Shown: positions 36,351-45,313, numbered from the stretch's first letter. The stretch is DNA of 53,181 bases from Acidithiobacillus sp. (GCA_027365525.1 DAHXMJ010000050.1:1-53181); one strand, 5' to 3'. The notes: a model not told the origin generated them from the letters alone. Program-made: numbers and translations.

Positions 36351-37607
36351 CTAACTGGTTCCCTGCCTTCTGGCTTCTTCTGCGGACATAAGAGCAGTAA
36401 TACTTCCGGAGCTCACAAGTGCCTGCAGGGCGAGGATAATTCCAACCGCTGAAAGAAGGTAAAACACGCCCCTATCCCCAAACATCCCCTGTCCCCATCC
36501 GCCAAGAACTCCACCGGCAAAAATGCCCAAGAACTGCATCAGGGAATACACGCCACTGGCTGCCCCCCGCTTTTCCGGCGAGGTGGTTCGGCTCATCATC
36601 GAGGGGAGAATGGCAGAGGCGATATTGTAACCACCAAAGAAGACAACGGAAGCAATGCCTACGGGCCAGAAATGCCCAGAAGCGAGCCCCATAAACAGCG
36701 CACCGATGCCAATGGCAACTCCACTCGCCGCCAGCATAAAACGGTGCCTGCGCTGTTTTTCCGCATATATCACCGGATATAGCATAAACAGGATCGAAGC
36801 CACCATGACGGGAAGATATACCATCCAGACATGGGCATCCGGTATATGCATGGATTGCACAAGTTCTGGGGAAAGGACAACGAAGCTTGCACCCAGAACC
36901 ATCTGCAGGATAAAGATCCCGACGCTGGCCGCACGGACAGAGGGGTGCGCAAAAATCCGCAGCGCTTCGCGGAAACTGCCCACCCTATGATGAGCGTTAG
37001 GAGGGATAGGAGGAATCACCTTCCAAAGGGGGTACAGGGCTAGAGCCCCAAGGACTGCAGCCCCTATGAATACCCCTGAAAGCCCCGAAAACCCGTACAC
37101 GAAAGGACCCAGTGCCATACCGAGCACGTAAGCGATAGAGATACTGCCACCAATTGCAGCCATGGCTTTGGTACGGTGCTCATCGGCTGTAAGGTCACCG
37201 GCTGTTGCGAGCAGTACAGAAGAGACCGCTCCTGCCCCCTGCAGGATTCTGGCGAGGACGACACCCCAGATATTATGTGTCCAAGCACCCAGGAGGGAAC
37301 CAGCGATAAACAGGAGGAGGCCCGCTACTACAACCGGTTTCCTGCCCCACCGGTCGGATGCACTACCAAACGGGAACTGCAGTAGCGCTTGCGCGAGGCC
37401 ATAGATACCGACAGCAAGCCCTAGCAGGAAAGGAGTTGTACCGCGCAGATGGGAACTCTCTAGTGCAAGTACCGGCATGAGCATAAAAAGACCCAGCATA
37501 CGGGCCATATAAATAAAGCTCAGTCCAAAGATGGTTTTTTTTTCATCAGGAGTCATGCCACCCGCCCCGTTGCCGTTGCGGGTATTTTCCCCTCTGGCTT
37601 TTACCAT
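36351..37607 (-). CDS. MFS transporter, YajR-like
   Basis: 418 residues with 12 predicted membrane helices. The MFS loop 2-3 signature reads GSASDRWGRKPVV, and the helix-1 to loop text MARMLGLFMLMPVLAL and VGIYGLAQALLQFPFG is close to E. coli YajR. The C-terminal YAM domain of YajR is absent. The substrate is unknown. The ATG at 37607 follows the cyoE TGA after one base; MTPDEKKTIFGL at 37556 is an alternative start. In E. coli yajR also lies directly after cyoE, so the neighbourhood is ancient. Confidence 0.85.
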   Translation of the reverse strand: MVKARGENTRNGNGAGGMTPDEKKTIFGLSFIYMARMLGLFMLMPVLALESSHLRGTTPFLLGLAVGIYGLAQALLQFPFGSASDRWGRKPVVVAGLLLFIAGSLLGAWTHNIWGVVLARILQGAGAVSSVLLATAGDLTADEHRTKAMAAIGGSISIAYVLGMALGPFVYGFSGLSGVFIGAAVLGALALYPLWKVIPPIPPNAHHRVGSFREALRIFAHPSVRAASVGIFILQMVLGASFVVLSPELVQSMHIPDAHVWMVYLPVMVASILFMLYPVIYAEKQRRHRFMLAASGVAIGIGALFMGLASGHFWPVGIASVVFFGGYNIASAILPSMMSRTTSPEKRGAASGVYSLMQFLGIFAGGVLGGWGQGMFGDRGVFYLLSAVGIILALQALVSSGSITALMSAEEARRQGTS

Positions 37608-37608
37608 C

Positions 37609-38556
37609 TCAGACGATTCCGTAGGTCATGAGCGCCTTGCCCACAATCAACCAGGTAAACAGAAGAAAAAGATATGTTATTGAATATGCAAACATTTTTC
37701 TGGCATAACGGTCCATTTCCGGACCTTCTGGCATCTTCTGCAACCGCAGCGCCATCCAGACAAACCAGCCGCCGGAAAGTAGTGCCACAGCTCCATAAAC
37801 CCAGTCCCTGGCCAAGAATGCCGGTACAAGGCTCACCGCCAGGGTCAGAAAAGCATAATTCCGGATTTCCTTCTGGGTCCGGCCTACTCCATGGGTAACC
37901 GGGAGCATAGGAATACAAGCCTTCTCGTAATCTTGACGGCAGCAAATGGCCAAGGGCCAGAAGTGTGCCGGTGTCCAGACAAAAACCAGTGCGACCAGAA
38001 CCAGCGGCATGGCGGCCACGCTACCAGTAACCGCTGTCCACCCAATAAGAGGAGGAAGGGCTCCTGCCAGACCACCCCACACAATATTCCAGGGCGTACT
38101 CGGTTTCAGGTAGAGGGTATACACCACTCCGTAGCCTACTGTGCCCAGAAGAGTAAGAACGAGTGTGAGGACGTTAGTCCAGACGGCAAGTATGGCGATG
38201 CTCACAGTCAGAAGCAGGCCAGCATAGGCGATGGCGACCCCCCGGCTGATCCTGCCTTCCGCCAGCGGCCGGCGGTAGGTACGCCGCATGTGCTGGTCAA
38301 GGCTGGGTTCCACGATCTGGTTGAGCACTCCACCAGCTCCACCAGCAAACGCGATCCCGGCGAGTCCTGCAAGCGCAGCAGCCCAGTGGTTTGTTAGGCT
38401 ACCAGGGGCCAGAAGCTCACCAACTGCCGCCGTAAAAACCAGAAGTGATACTACCCTGGCCTTGGCCAGAACCCACAAATCTCTGAACAGGCTCCAAACC
38501 GTCCCACGTCCAGGGAACAGGACGGAGGGTGAGGGGCTAAACGAGGATTTTGCCAT
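37609..38556 (-). CDS. cyoE: Protohaem IX farnesyltransferase (haem O synthase)
   Basis: 315 residues of the UbiA prenyltransferase family with about nine membrane helices. The diphosphate-binding motif NQIVEPSLDQHMRRTYRRPL contains the aspartate-rich site, and PLAEGRI follows. It adds a farnesyl tail to haem B to make haem O for the bo3 oxidase. It is followed by the YajR-like gene and preceded by a CtaA-like gene 16 bp away; gene order puts it in the cyo operon. Confidence 0.94.
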   Translation of the reverse strand: MAKSSFSPSPSVLFPGRGTVWSLFRDLWVLAKARVVSLLVFTAAVGELLAPGSLTNHWAAALAGLAGIAFAGGAGGVLNQIVEPSLDQHMRRTYRRPLAEGRISRGVAIAYAGLLLTVSIAILAVWTNVLTLVLTLLGTVGYGVVYTLYLKPSTPWNIVWGGLAGALPPLIGWTAVTGSVAAMPLVLVALVFVWTPAHFWPLAICCRQDYEKACIPMLPVTHGVGRTQKEIRNYAFLTLAVSLVPAFLARDWVYGAVALLSGGWFVWMALRLQKMPEGPEMDRYARKMFAYSITYLFLLFTWLIVGKALMTYGIV

Positions 38557-38572
38557 GAACGTAGATCCTTAT

Positions 38573-39517
38573 TTATTGCCACTGCAAAACGATAGCAAGA
38601 CTCATCAGAAGAACCATGCTCTGATGGAATGCCACCATGATCCCGGGATCCTTGGGTTTCAGGTTGACGGCACGAAACAGCACGGAACCCACTCCAAGCT
38701 GGATTATGGAAAAAAAGAACGCCCAAGGATAGTCCTGCCTCATCCAGCCAAGGGTTGCCACAACCAGCAGTGCAGCGGTTACATGAGCAGCAACCGTCCA
38801 CTGGGAAGCTTTCCTTGGCCGTACGAAATGGCCAATCGGCTGGCCGAATCCCCGCTGCCCGGTGGTCATCCCACCCATCAGTACTGCTAGGAGCAGTGCA
38901 TGGAGGGGAGCCATTACCTTGAGATAAATCCAGAAATTGAAATCTGGATGGGCCAAGCTGGTCAGATAGACCAGAAAGACGCAGTAGGCCAGCAGGCCAT
39001 GGACGCCATGAACCAGGGCCGGGGCTTTTCCGGCAAGCACATACAGTGTTCCCATGCCGAAGAGGGCCGTTACAACAATCAGTGCCAGTCCGGTAAGGGT
39101 ACTGGCATCAGGAGAAAGAATGGCAAGGGCCAGTGCAACCAGTCCTACCAGCGTCGCGACGACACGGTGGGCAGCCTCGGGATCTCCCCGCCACATGAGA
39201 ACCAGAATATTCTTGGTATAGGGCCACTTGGTGCCCAGAGAGAGGCCATATCCGAACCCTTCTACCAGACTGCCAAGAAGGATCAGGACGATGGCAAAAC
39301 CTACCTCACTGGCCCCAAGACCCCGCACTAGATCACCCGGCAAGCCACCAGAACCACCGATCCCCCATACAATCCCTGCAAGGAATGCCGCCAGAAGCGC
39401 CAGACCAATAAATTTGCCGATCAGGCGCACCAATGGTGTCATCTCCGGTTCCACAGCGTTGGGGATTGCCCCATGGGAGCCAAGATTTGCTTCGTGATTC
39501 TGTGAAATGCCAGACAT
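38573..39517 (-). CDS. CtaA/COX15-like haem A synthase-related membrane protein
   Basis: 314 residues, about eight or nine membrane helices. Histidines near the start of helices stand at 117 (DPEAAHRVVATL), 170/173 (LVHGVHGLL), 245 (VAAHVTAALL) and 298 (VAFHQSMVLL). The spacing 117-170 equals 245-298 (53 residues), matching the duplicated four-helix haem-binding halves of CtaA. The first extracytoplasmic loop has no cysteine pair or clear CtaA glutamate motif, so activity is uncertain. CtaA makes haem A, which a bo3-type oxidase does not normally use. It sits between cyoD and cyoE. Confidence 0.7.
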   Translation of the reverse strand: MSGISQNHEANLGSHGAIPNAVEPEMTPLVRLIGKFIGLALLAAFLAGIVWGIGGSGGLPGDLVRGLGASEVGFAIVLILLGSLVEGFGYGLSLGTKWPYTKNILVLMWRGDPEAAHRVVATLVGLVALALAILSPDASTLTGLALIVVTALFGMGTLYVLAGKAPALVHGVHGLLAYCVFLVYLTSLAHPDFNFWIYLKVMAPLHALLLAVLMGGMTTGQRGFGQPIGHFVRPRKASQWTVAAHVTAALLVVATLGWMRQDYPWAFFFSIIQLGVGSVLFRAVNLKPKDPGIMVAFHQSMVLLMSLAIVLQWQ

Positions 39518-39538
39518 GCCGGGTTTTCCTCTCTGCTA

Positions 39539-39895
39539 TCAGTGCATGCCGGCCATGGCTGGCATGGTATGCAGGTAAAGCTGTGAGAACATCCACCAGG
39601 TCAGACCAATGGTCAGGACAAACAGTGGGATGAACAGCACAAGCGACACCGTATTCCAGATGTTATGCTCGGCAGTGTCAATATGGAGGAGAAAATAGGT
39701 CTGGGCAATGGTAGCAATTGCCGCACAGACCGTGATCACCATCAGGAGCCCAAAAGGAGGAAAGGCGTGGGTGGCAGCCATATAGGTTGCTGCCAGCATC
39801 AGAAGCCCCGAAATCAGGAATCCGGACAGATACCCACGGACACTCGACATTTGCACCTCTGGATGCTGAATAGGATCGTTATGGCCATGGCTCAT
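39539..39895 (-). CDS. cyoD: Cytochrome bo3 oxidase subunit IV
   Basis: 118 residues with three membrane helices. The conserved FLLHIDTAEHNIWNTVSLVL stretch and the C-terminal helix match CyoD. It helps assemble the CuB site of subunit I. ATG 39895 shares four bases with the cyoC stop (ATGA). Downstream comes the CtaA-like gene after 21 bp. Confidence 0.93.
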   Translation of the reverse strand: MSHGHNDPIQHPEVQMSSVRGYLSGFLISGLLMLAATYMAATHAFPPFGLLMVITVCAAIATIAQTYFLLHIDTAEHNIWNTVSLVLFIPLFVLTIGLTWWMFSQLYLHTMPAMAGMH

Positions 39896-40527
39896 GAAAT
39901 GTACCCCCAGAGATAGACAAATACATAGACGAAAACCCAGATAATGGCCTGAAGATGCCAGAACATCCTAAGGCTCAGAAGCCGCCCGACAGTGTCTGTG
40001 GTAAATCCCTTGCTAGATACTTGGGCAACCATGACCAGAATCCAGATCAGTCCAAAGAAAATATGGGCTGCATGCACCTGGGTAAGAATGATAAAGGCTG
40101 AAGTACCCCCGCTGGTAGCGATGGTTATTCCCTGCCGGGCAAGATCAGTCATGTCATGGACGTCCAGACAGAGAAAAACCACTCCCAGGACCAGGGCTCC
40201 CAGCAGTCCGCTGATCAGCCCTCCCCTGTTCCGGTTTTTCATTGCGGCCATGCCCATGCCATATGCCAGTACGCTTAGGAACAGGGAAACCGTCTGTGTA
40301 AAGGTATACCAGGGATGGACAAACTGCGATGGCGTAGGTCCGCCGAAATAGTTGTGGGAATAGCTCAGGACACCATAGGCGGCAAAAAGTGTCGCAAAGA
40401 TCATGCCGTCACTGAGCAGGTACAAGAAAAAACCAAGACTGCGGGTAGAAATCACATCATGGCCATGGTACTCGGCATCCCAAAGCACCGTTTTTTTTGG
40501 ATCTACAGTATTCCCATGTGAACTCAC
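39892..40527 (-). CDS. cyoC: Cytochrome bo3 oxidase subunit III
   Basis: 211 residues with five membrane helices. Family text includes GFFLYLLSDGMIFATLFAAY and HAAHIFFGLIW. The start is GTG 40527, giving MSSHGNTVDPKKTVLWDAEY, with AAGGA eight bases upstream; the frame is open far upstream through cyoB but that text is not protein-like. It sits after cyoB with a strong hairpin in the 53-bp gap. A near-by ATG (five bases earlier) is out of frame. Confidence 0.94.
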   Translation of the reverse strand: MSSHGNTVDPKKTVLWDAEYHGHDVISTRSLGFFLYLLSDGMIFATLFAAYGVLSYSHNYFGGPTPSQFVHPWYTFTQTVSLFLSVLAYGMGMAAMKNRNRGGLISGLLGALVLGVVFLCLDVHDMTDLARQGITIATSGGTSAFIILTQVHAAHIFFGLIWILVMVAQVSSKGFTTDTVGRLLSLRMFWHLQAIIWVFVYVFVYLWGYIS

Positions 40528-40547
40528 GATTCCATTCCTTCTAGTTG

Positions 40548-40570
40548 AGGGCGTGGCAGAACCACGCCCT
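40548..40570 (-). other. Intercistronic hairpin between cyoB and cyoC
   Basis: AGGGCGTGG and CCACGCCCT form a perfect 9-bp stem with a five-base loop, ten bases after the cyoB stop and 20 bases before the cyoC start. There is no T-run on the minus strand, so an mRNA processing or 3'-stability element is more likely than a terminator. Confidence 0.75.
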
Positions 40571-40580
40571 TCTTCCCGAC

Positions 40581-42722
40581 TCAGATGCCACTCTGGCTGC
40601 CACTTGAGGAATTCCCACCCATAGGGGGGGAGTTCCGGCTGTAGGCCATGGCTGCGCCGGCAAGCTGGCCAAGGCCATCCGTCACATATTTTCCATCCGC
40701 CCGGGTGCGGTTCCGCAAGGCGTCCTTCTCCATGCGCTCCAGTTCCGCGCCGGTAATGGTGTAGCCGTCGTCGCCCCGGAAAGAACGGATGACCATCAGG
40801 AGAATGATGGCGACGAGGGCCAGAAGGGAAAGCCACCAGATACGCCATGTAAGTGCAAAACCGAGCACGAAAGTCAGGGCACCGATATAGAGCGCCATGC
40901 CCGTATTGCTGGGCATGTGGATATCCACATACCGGTCTGGTTGCCGGCCATCCAGCCCGTGTTCCCGTCTCCAAGCGACCTCGTCACGCGCATTTACATG
41001 CGGTGTTACGGCAAAATTATAAAATGGAACGGGTGAGTGGGTAAGCCATTCCAGCGAACGGGAGCTTCCCCAGGCATCCGCTTCCGCACGATTTTTGACT
41101 CGGTCGCGGATGCTGACATAGAGCAGCATGACGAAAGAAAGAACCGACAGGCAGTACACGGCAATGCCTGCTTCCATGACAGCCAGATAAGGGTGCCATG
41201 CCGGGTTGAACACATAGTCCAGGCGCCGCGTCATGCCCATGAAACCCAGCATGTACATGGGAACAAAAACCAGCATCGAACCAGCGGTAAACAGCCAGAA
41301 CATGACCTTGGCCCAATGTTCATCCAGCCGGAAACCGAATACCTTGGGGAACCAGAAGATAACCGAGCCAAAAATAGCGTACACGATTACCAGCAGCATG
41401 GAGTGGAAATGGGCAATGACAAAAACGCTGTTGTGAACCATGTAGTTGATGGCCGGAACTGCGAGCATCATACCCGTCATTCCCCCAACCAGCAGCATGA
41501 AAAGGGCGCCAATCGCCCACAGCATGGCGGCCGAATAGGTAATTCTGCCGCGATACATGGTAAACGCCCAATTAAACACTTTCACGCCCGTTGGAATGCC
41601 CACCAGCATGGTAGCCACGCTGAAAAAACTGTTCACCTGCGGACCCGCACCCATGGTAAAGAAGTGGTGAAGCCATACCATCCAGGAGACTCCTGCAATG
41701 GCGAAGCTGGCCGCGACCATAGTCACATAACCGAAGAGCGGTTTTTCGGAAAAAGTCGGAAAAATTTCCGACATCATCCCGAAAGCAGGGAGGATGACGA
41801 AATACACCTCGGGATGTCCCCAGAGCCAGAACAGATTAGTATACAGCATCAGGTTGCCACCAAATCCTGCCGTAAAAAAATGGGATCCGAAGTAGCGGTC
41901 CGCCGCAACCAGGCCCAAGGCCACCTGGAGTGCAGGAAAGGAGGTTAATGCAATGATATTGGCAGACAGGGAAGTCCAGACAAAAATGGGAAGGCGGAAC
42001 CAGGTCATGCCCGGCGCCCGCATCTTGATGATGGTGACCAGCAGATTGATGCCACCCAGCGTGGTCCCTAGGGCCGTCAGCTGCAGGGTCCATATCCAGT
42101 AGTCCACGCCAACCCCCGGACTGTACTGAAGTTCAAAAATGGGGGCATAGCCAAACCACCCGTTATGTGCGAAATCGCCCACAAAAAGGGAGATCATGAT
42201 CAGTACTGCTGCCGCGGCCGTAATCCAGAGCCCAAGTGCATTCAGGTAAGGATAGGCCATGTCCCGGGCCCCAATCTGGATGGGCACGATGATGTTCATA
42301 AATCCCACCAGGAGAGGAGTTGCAGCCAGAAGAATCATGATCAGGCCATGAGCACTGTAAACCTGCCCGAAATGGAAAGGCGTCAGGTAGCCATGTACTG
42401 CGCCAAAAACACCGCTGGAATGTGGACCGTTTGCCCAGACCTGCTGGGTACGGATCATCAGGCCATCTATAAACCCACGAAACAGCATCACAAGGCCAAT
42501 GATGATGTACATCACGCCAAGTTTCTTGTGGTCAACGGTTGTCAGCCATTCCTTCCAGAGGTAGCCCCACTTCCTGTAATAGGTAATGAGGCCAAGCATC
42601 ACAAGGGTTCCAATGACAACAGCCACAAAAAGGGGTGCCAGGATGGGATTGTCATAGGGAATCTGGTCCAGGGCCAGTCGCCCGAGGAGCGGATTCCATC
42701 CTCCAGGTAATTGAACGAGCAT
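40581..42722 (-). CDS. cyoB: Cytochrome bo3 quinol oxidase subunit I
   Basis: 713 residues, about 50 longer than E. coli CyoB because of a low-complexity C-terminus (GGNSSSGSQSGI). The quinol-site residues are kept in LFRGFIDGLMIRTQQ (Arg and Asp) and YSAHGLIM (His). The haem-copper ligands and K-channel glutamate region appear in WGHPEVYFVILP, WLHHFFTMG and IAHFHSML. It contains haem b, haem o3 and CuB and pumps protons while oxidising ubiquinol. cyoA lies 19 bp upstream. Confidence 0.96.
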   Translation of the reverse strand: MLVQLPGGWNPLLGRLALDQIPYDNPILAPLFVAVVIGTLVMLGLITYYRKWGYLWKEWLTTVDHKKLGVMYIIIGLVMLFRGFIDGLMIRTQQVWANGPHSSGVFGAVHGYLTPFHFGQVYSAHGLIMILLAATPLLVGFMNIIVPIQIGARDMAYPYLNALGLWITAAAAVLIMISLFVGDFAHNGWFGYAPIFELQYSPGVGVDYWIWTLQLTALGTTLGGINLLVTIIKMRAPGMTWFRLPIFVWTSLSANIIALTSFPALQVALGLVAADRYFGSHFFTAGFGGNLMLYTNLFWLWGHPEVYFVILPAFGMMSEIFPTFSEKPLFGYVTMVAASFAIAGVSWMVWLHHFFTMGAGPQVNSFFSVATMLVGIPTGVKVFNWAFTMYRGRITYSAAMLWAIGALFMLLVGGMTGMMLAVPAINYMVHNSVFVIAHFHSMLLVIVYAIFGSVIFWFPKVFGFRLDEHWAKVMFWLFTAGSMLVFVPMYMLGFMGMTRRLDYVFNPAWHPYLAVMEAGIAVYCLSVLSFVMLLYVSIRDRVKNRAEADAWGSSRSLEWLTHSPVPFYNFAVTPHVNARDEVAWRREHGLDGRQPDRYVDIHMPSNTGMALYIGALTFVLGFALTWRIWWLSLLALVAIILLMVIRSFRGDDGYTITGAELERMEKDALRNRTRADGKYVTDGLGQLAGAAMAYSRNSPPMGGNSSSGSQSGI

Positions 42723-42741
42723 GAACGTGAATCTCCTTTTC

Positions 42742-43704
42742 CTAGTCTCGATGTTCTGCAGATTGCTTCTGGATGTATGCCACCATGTTTTCCGTCATCT
42801 GGGGGGGAACAGGCCATGTTTTACCGCGCATCACTTCCATAAGCACCCGGTCAAACAGTCCGGAAGGGACCTGCGAGAAATACACGACGCGATGGTGCAC
42901 ATTGATGTATGGTCTTGCGAACCTGTTAAATCCGGATTCGGTCATCACCGCTGGGGAAGACTGCACTTTGTGCACCCATCCGATGAAATTTTCCTGGCTG
43001 ACAATGCGCGTCTTAAACGTCATCCAAGACGTGCCGGCGCCCGCATAGTCGGAGGCAATACCCTGGTATTCGCCAACATGGCCACTTTCTAGGGCATCCT
43101 TGGTACGCATCCCAGGCATGGCGTCGATCATGCCCACCAGCTGGGGGATAAAAAACCCGGAAGTGACTGACGTCGAGGTCAGACGGAAAAAAACGGGTCT
43201 GTGCTCGGGCAAAACCAGCTGGTTGGCCACTGCCATATGGTACTGAGGGTAGACGAAGAGCCACTGCCAGTCGGTAGCAACCACATCCACCCTGACCGGC
43301 TTTCCTGCAGTCTGCGTATCCCGGGCAAGAATGGTGGGATTGTACGGGTTCAGCTCAAAAGTACCCCTGACGGCAAAATAGGCCAGAAAACCGACCGCAA
43401 TGATGGGAATACCCCAGACGACCACTTCCAGAAAACTGGAATGTGACCATTCCGGGTGATAGGAACCCCTGTTTTTTCCCTTGTGATAGCGCCACATGAA
43501 CCAGATCACCAGCAGAGCCGTAACGCCCACAATGGCACCCATGGTGAGCAGATCCACGATCATGTAGTACAGGTCGGTGTCAGCCATAACACCTTTGGGA
43601 TCAAAAAGCCAGAATACACTGGCATTCGCGGTGCTGGCCCAGAGCCCGAGAAGGGCGGGGCCTCCCCAGATTCCTGCCAACTGTTTTTTTCTGCTAGTCT
43701 GCAT
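42742..43704 (-). CDS. cyoA: Cytochrome bo3 quinol oxidase subunit II
   Basis: 320 residues from ATG 43704, with GGGGG nine bases upstream; a TTG two codons earlier is less likely. A signal-anchor (about 10-35), a second helix pair and a periplasmic cupredoxin domain follow. The CuA ligands are absent: the region reads FFIPQLVGMIDAMPGM, as in quinol oxidases and unlike cytochrome c oxidases. No lipobox cysteine is visible, in contrast to E. coli CyoA. It opens the cyo operon. Confidence 0.94.
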   Translation of the reverse strand: MQTSRKKQLAGIWGGPALLGLWASTANASVFWLFDPKGVMADTDLYYMIVDLLTMGAIVGVTALLVIWFMWRYHKGKNRGSYHPEWSHSSFLEVVVWGIPIIAVGFLAYFAVRGTFELNPYNPTILARDTQTAGKPVRVDVVATDWQWLFVYPQYHMAVANQLVLPEHRPVFFRLTSTSVTSGFFIPQLVGMIDAMPGMRTKDALESGHVGEYQGIASDYAGAGTSWMTFKTRIVSQENFIGWVHKVQSSPAVMTESGFNRFARPYINVHHRVVYFSQVPSGLFDRVLMEVMRGKTWPVPPQMTENMVAYIQKQSAEHRD

Positions 43705-43792
43705 AACCAATTTCCCCCTGACGGATATTTGTATTTTCCGTATTCCCCGACGGATTCTGCCCGGCTGCCAGACCCGCCCCTAAAAGACGAAC

Positions 43793-43821
43793 GGCGGAAA
43801 CAGCCTGAAACTGTTTCCGCC
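43793..43821 (-). terminator. Intrinsic terminator upstream of cyoA
   Basis: GGCGGAAACAG (43793-43803) pairs perfectly with CTGTTTCCGCC (43811-43821) across a seven-base loop. On the minus strand it is followed by GTTCGTCTTTT. It begins three bases after a stop codon at 43824, so it probably ends the decayed gene upstream; if that gene is unreal it would be an attenuator of cyo. Confidence 0.7.
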
Positions 43822-43823
43822 CT

Positions 43824-44170
43824 TTACCTGACCTGCCAGTCCCTACAGGCGTGGGCAGCACATTTTTCTTGATGGGCAACCTCGCCCTGACTCCACCTGG
43901 GGCATAGCCGCAGGCCATGAGACTGGTCCGGATTCCGCATATACTGCTCGAACCGATCTGGAGTCTGACACCGCTGGAATCCGCCAGAACAGGTACATGG
44001 GGGATGGCACCAGACTGCATGCTCTTCTGGATAGCGCAGGAATCGGATCGGGACTGGAACCACTGCACCCAATCCCGATGGGATGCAGAAAATCTGGGAC
44101 CTTCAAAAAAATACTGGGCTGTTCCATGCTGCATTTTTCCCTCCGGCCACAGCTTGATGGATGGGAACAA
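43824..44170 (-). pseudogene. Possible decayed gene for a small Cys-rich protein
   Basis: No full-length frame is convincing, but two frames on this strand read like protein in succession. The 5' part (TTG 44170) contains GTAQYFFEGPRFSASHRDW; the 3' part, in the next frame, contains EEHAVWCHPPCTCSGG, FEQYMRNPDQ and EKCAAHACRDWQVR, then TAA at 43824. The 3' part has eight cysteines. A terminator follows directly. A frameshift between the parts would join them into about 115 residues. I do not recognise the family; it could also be chance open text. Confidence 0.3.
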
Positions 44171-44220
44171 ACACTGCCGTACTCCAGAATATTGCGTTTG
44201 GATATCTGCTAGGCGGGCAT

Positions 44221-44520
44221 AAAGTAAATCAGCATAGTCTTTTTAAGCAATAGAATTAGACTTCAAATATTCTTGGGATTCCCCAGAATCAATTAGATGT
44301 TTAAATTTAATAATATTATTATATAATTTTTACTATATATTAAGTAATTATTTTTATTCCAACAAGGAATCTCGCGACATTCATTCCGCGGGTGCAAGAT
44401 ATCGTAGAAACATTTTCAACCGGGCAAGGAAAAGCAACTTGGAAAACCCTCAATTAAAATATATTAAGGTTATTTTATTCTTTTATATTGGCGAATTTTA
44501 TGATATCAGGAGAAAATATT
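44221..44520. other. AT-rich block between the cyo and DJ-1/rpiA operons
   Basis: By hand count G+C is about 27% over 300 bp and about 15% at 44281-44340, against high fifties around it. It holds a perfect 14-bp palindrome TAATAATATTATTA (44308-44321) and several A/T runs. A patch at about 44360-44455 is richer (near 38%) and has possible pairing GGAAT/ATTCC and CGCG/CGCG. No gene is visible. It likely holds promoters for the plus-strand operon, and may be foreign DNA. Confidence 0.7.
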
Positions 44521-45313
44521 GCAGTTGCAGTCCCATCACCAGACGGAAAAGTCTTCCATGATGCCCTCACAACCTTTTATTCTGGTGCTTGCCAGCAGCA
44601 CTTCCCTCCTCTGCCTGGCTGATGGTAGTACCATAGAAACTGGTGTCTGGGCGGAAGAGCTGCTCATTCCCATGCACCAACTGAAAGATTCTGGCTGGCC
44701 CCTGGTCCTAGCAACTCCAGATGGCACGGTTCCCAGAATTGACCCACAGAGCCTGCTCCCTGAGAATCTGGGCAGCGGAAACAACGGAAGACTGCAAAAG
44801 ATCCAGGAGCACCTCACCGGTCTTGAACTGGCGCCCGTTCTTCCACTCGGAAAAATTATGGCCACGCTGCTTCCAGCCCTGCGTGGGGTTTTCCTCCCTG
44901 GCGGCAATGGCCCACTGGCAGATTTCCCAGAGGACCCCCGCATCGGGAGACTGCTTTCTTACTGCAGGGAATATTCCATCCCCGTTGCGGCTCTCTGCCA
45001 CGGCACTGCTGCACTCCTCAGCCCAGACCCCATGACAGGGGATCGCGCTTTCCATGGCTTTGAGGTAACCTGCTTCACTGAGCAGGAAGAATCGCTAACC
45101 AGCCTGCGGGGGCTATGGCCTTACACGCTGGAGGCGCGTTTGCGTGAAGCAGGATTTCTGGTGTGCACAGCACCGCCATGGCAGCCCTGCTGCACGGTAT
45201 CTGGAGGCCTTGTTTGCGGGCAGAATCCGGCTTCGTCTGCAGCGATGGCCGAAGCTTTTCTCCAGCAACTCGAAAAAAAACGGAAAAACAAAGGAACCAG
45301 ACATGGATACTAG
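44519..45313 (+). CDS. DJ-1/PfpI-family protein
   Basis: 264 residues with the class I amidotransferase-like fold. The nucleophile elbow is [10 protein letters not shown] with Cys160, the upstream acid may be the glutamate in [10 protein letters not shown], and the glycine loop is [12 protein letters not shown]. Relatives include Hsp31-type glyoxalases/deglycases and repair proteins; the exact activity is open. The start is TTG 44519, with AGGAG six bases upstream, giving a 13-residue leader before a Met-Met pair at 14-15 that could be the start instead. It overlaps rpiA by 11 nt, which suggests a role in sugar-aldehyde handling. Confidence 0.85.
   Translation: MQLQSHHQTEKSSMMPSQPFILVLASSTSLLCLADGSTIETGVWAEELLIPMHQLKDSGWPLVLATPDGTVPRIDPQSLLPENLGSGNNGRLQKIQEHLTGLELAPVLPLGKIMATLLPALRGVFLPGGNGPLADFPEDPRIGRLLSYCREYSIPVAALCHGTAALLSPDPMTGDRAFHGFEVTCFTEQEESLTSLRGLWPYTLEARLREAGFLVCTAPPWQPCCTVSGGLVCGQNPASSAAMAEAFLQQLEKKRKNKGTRHGY

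Noticed and set aside
36156-36452. 98-codon plus-strand frame after uppP
   Set aside because: It runs over the terminator and into the antisense of the MFS gene and has no ribosome site.
41037-41948. 303-codon plus-strand open frame opposite cyoB
   Set aside because: Histidine-rich text produced by reading the membrane-protein gene backwards.
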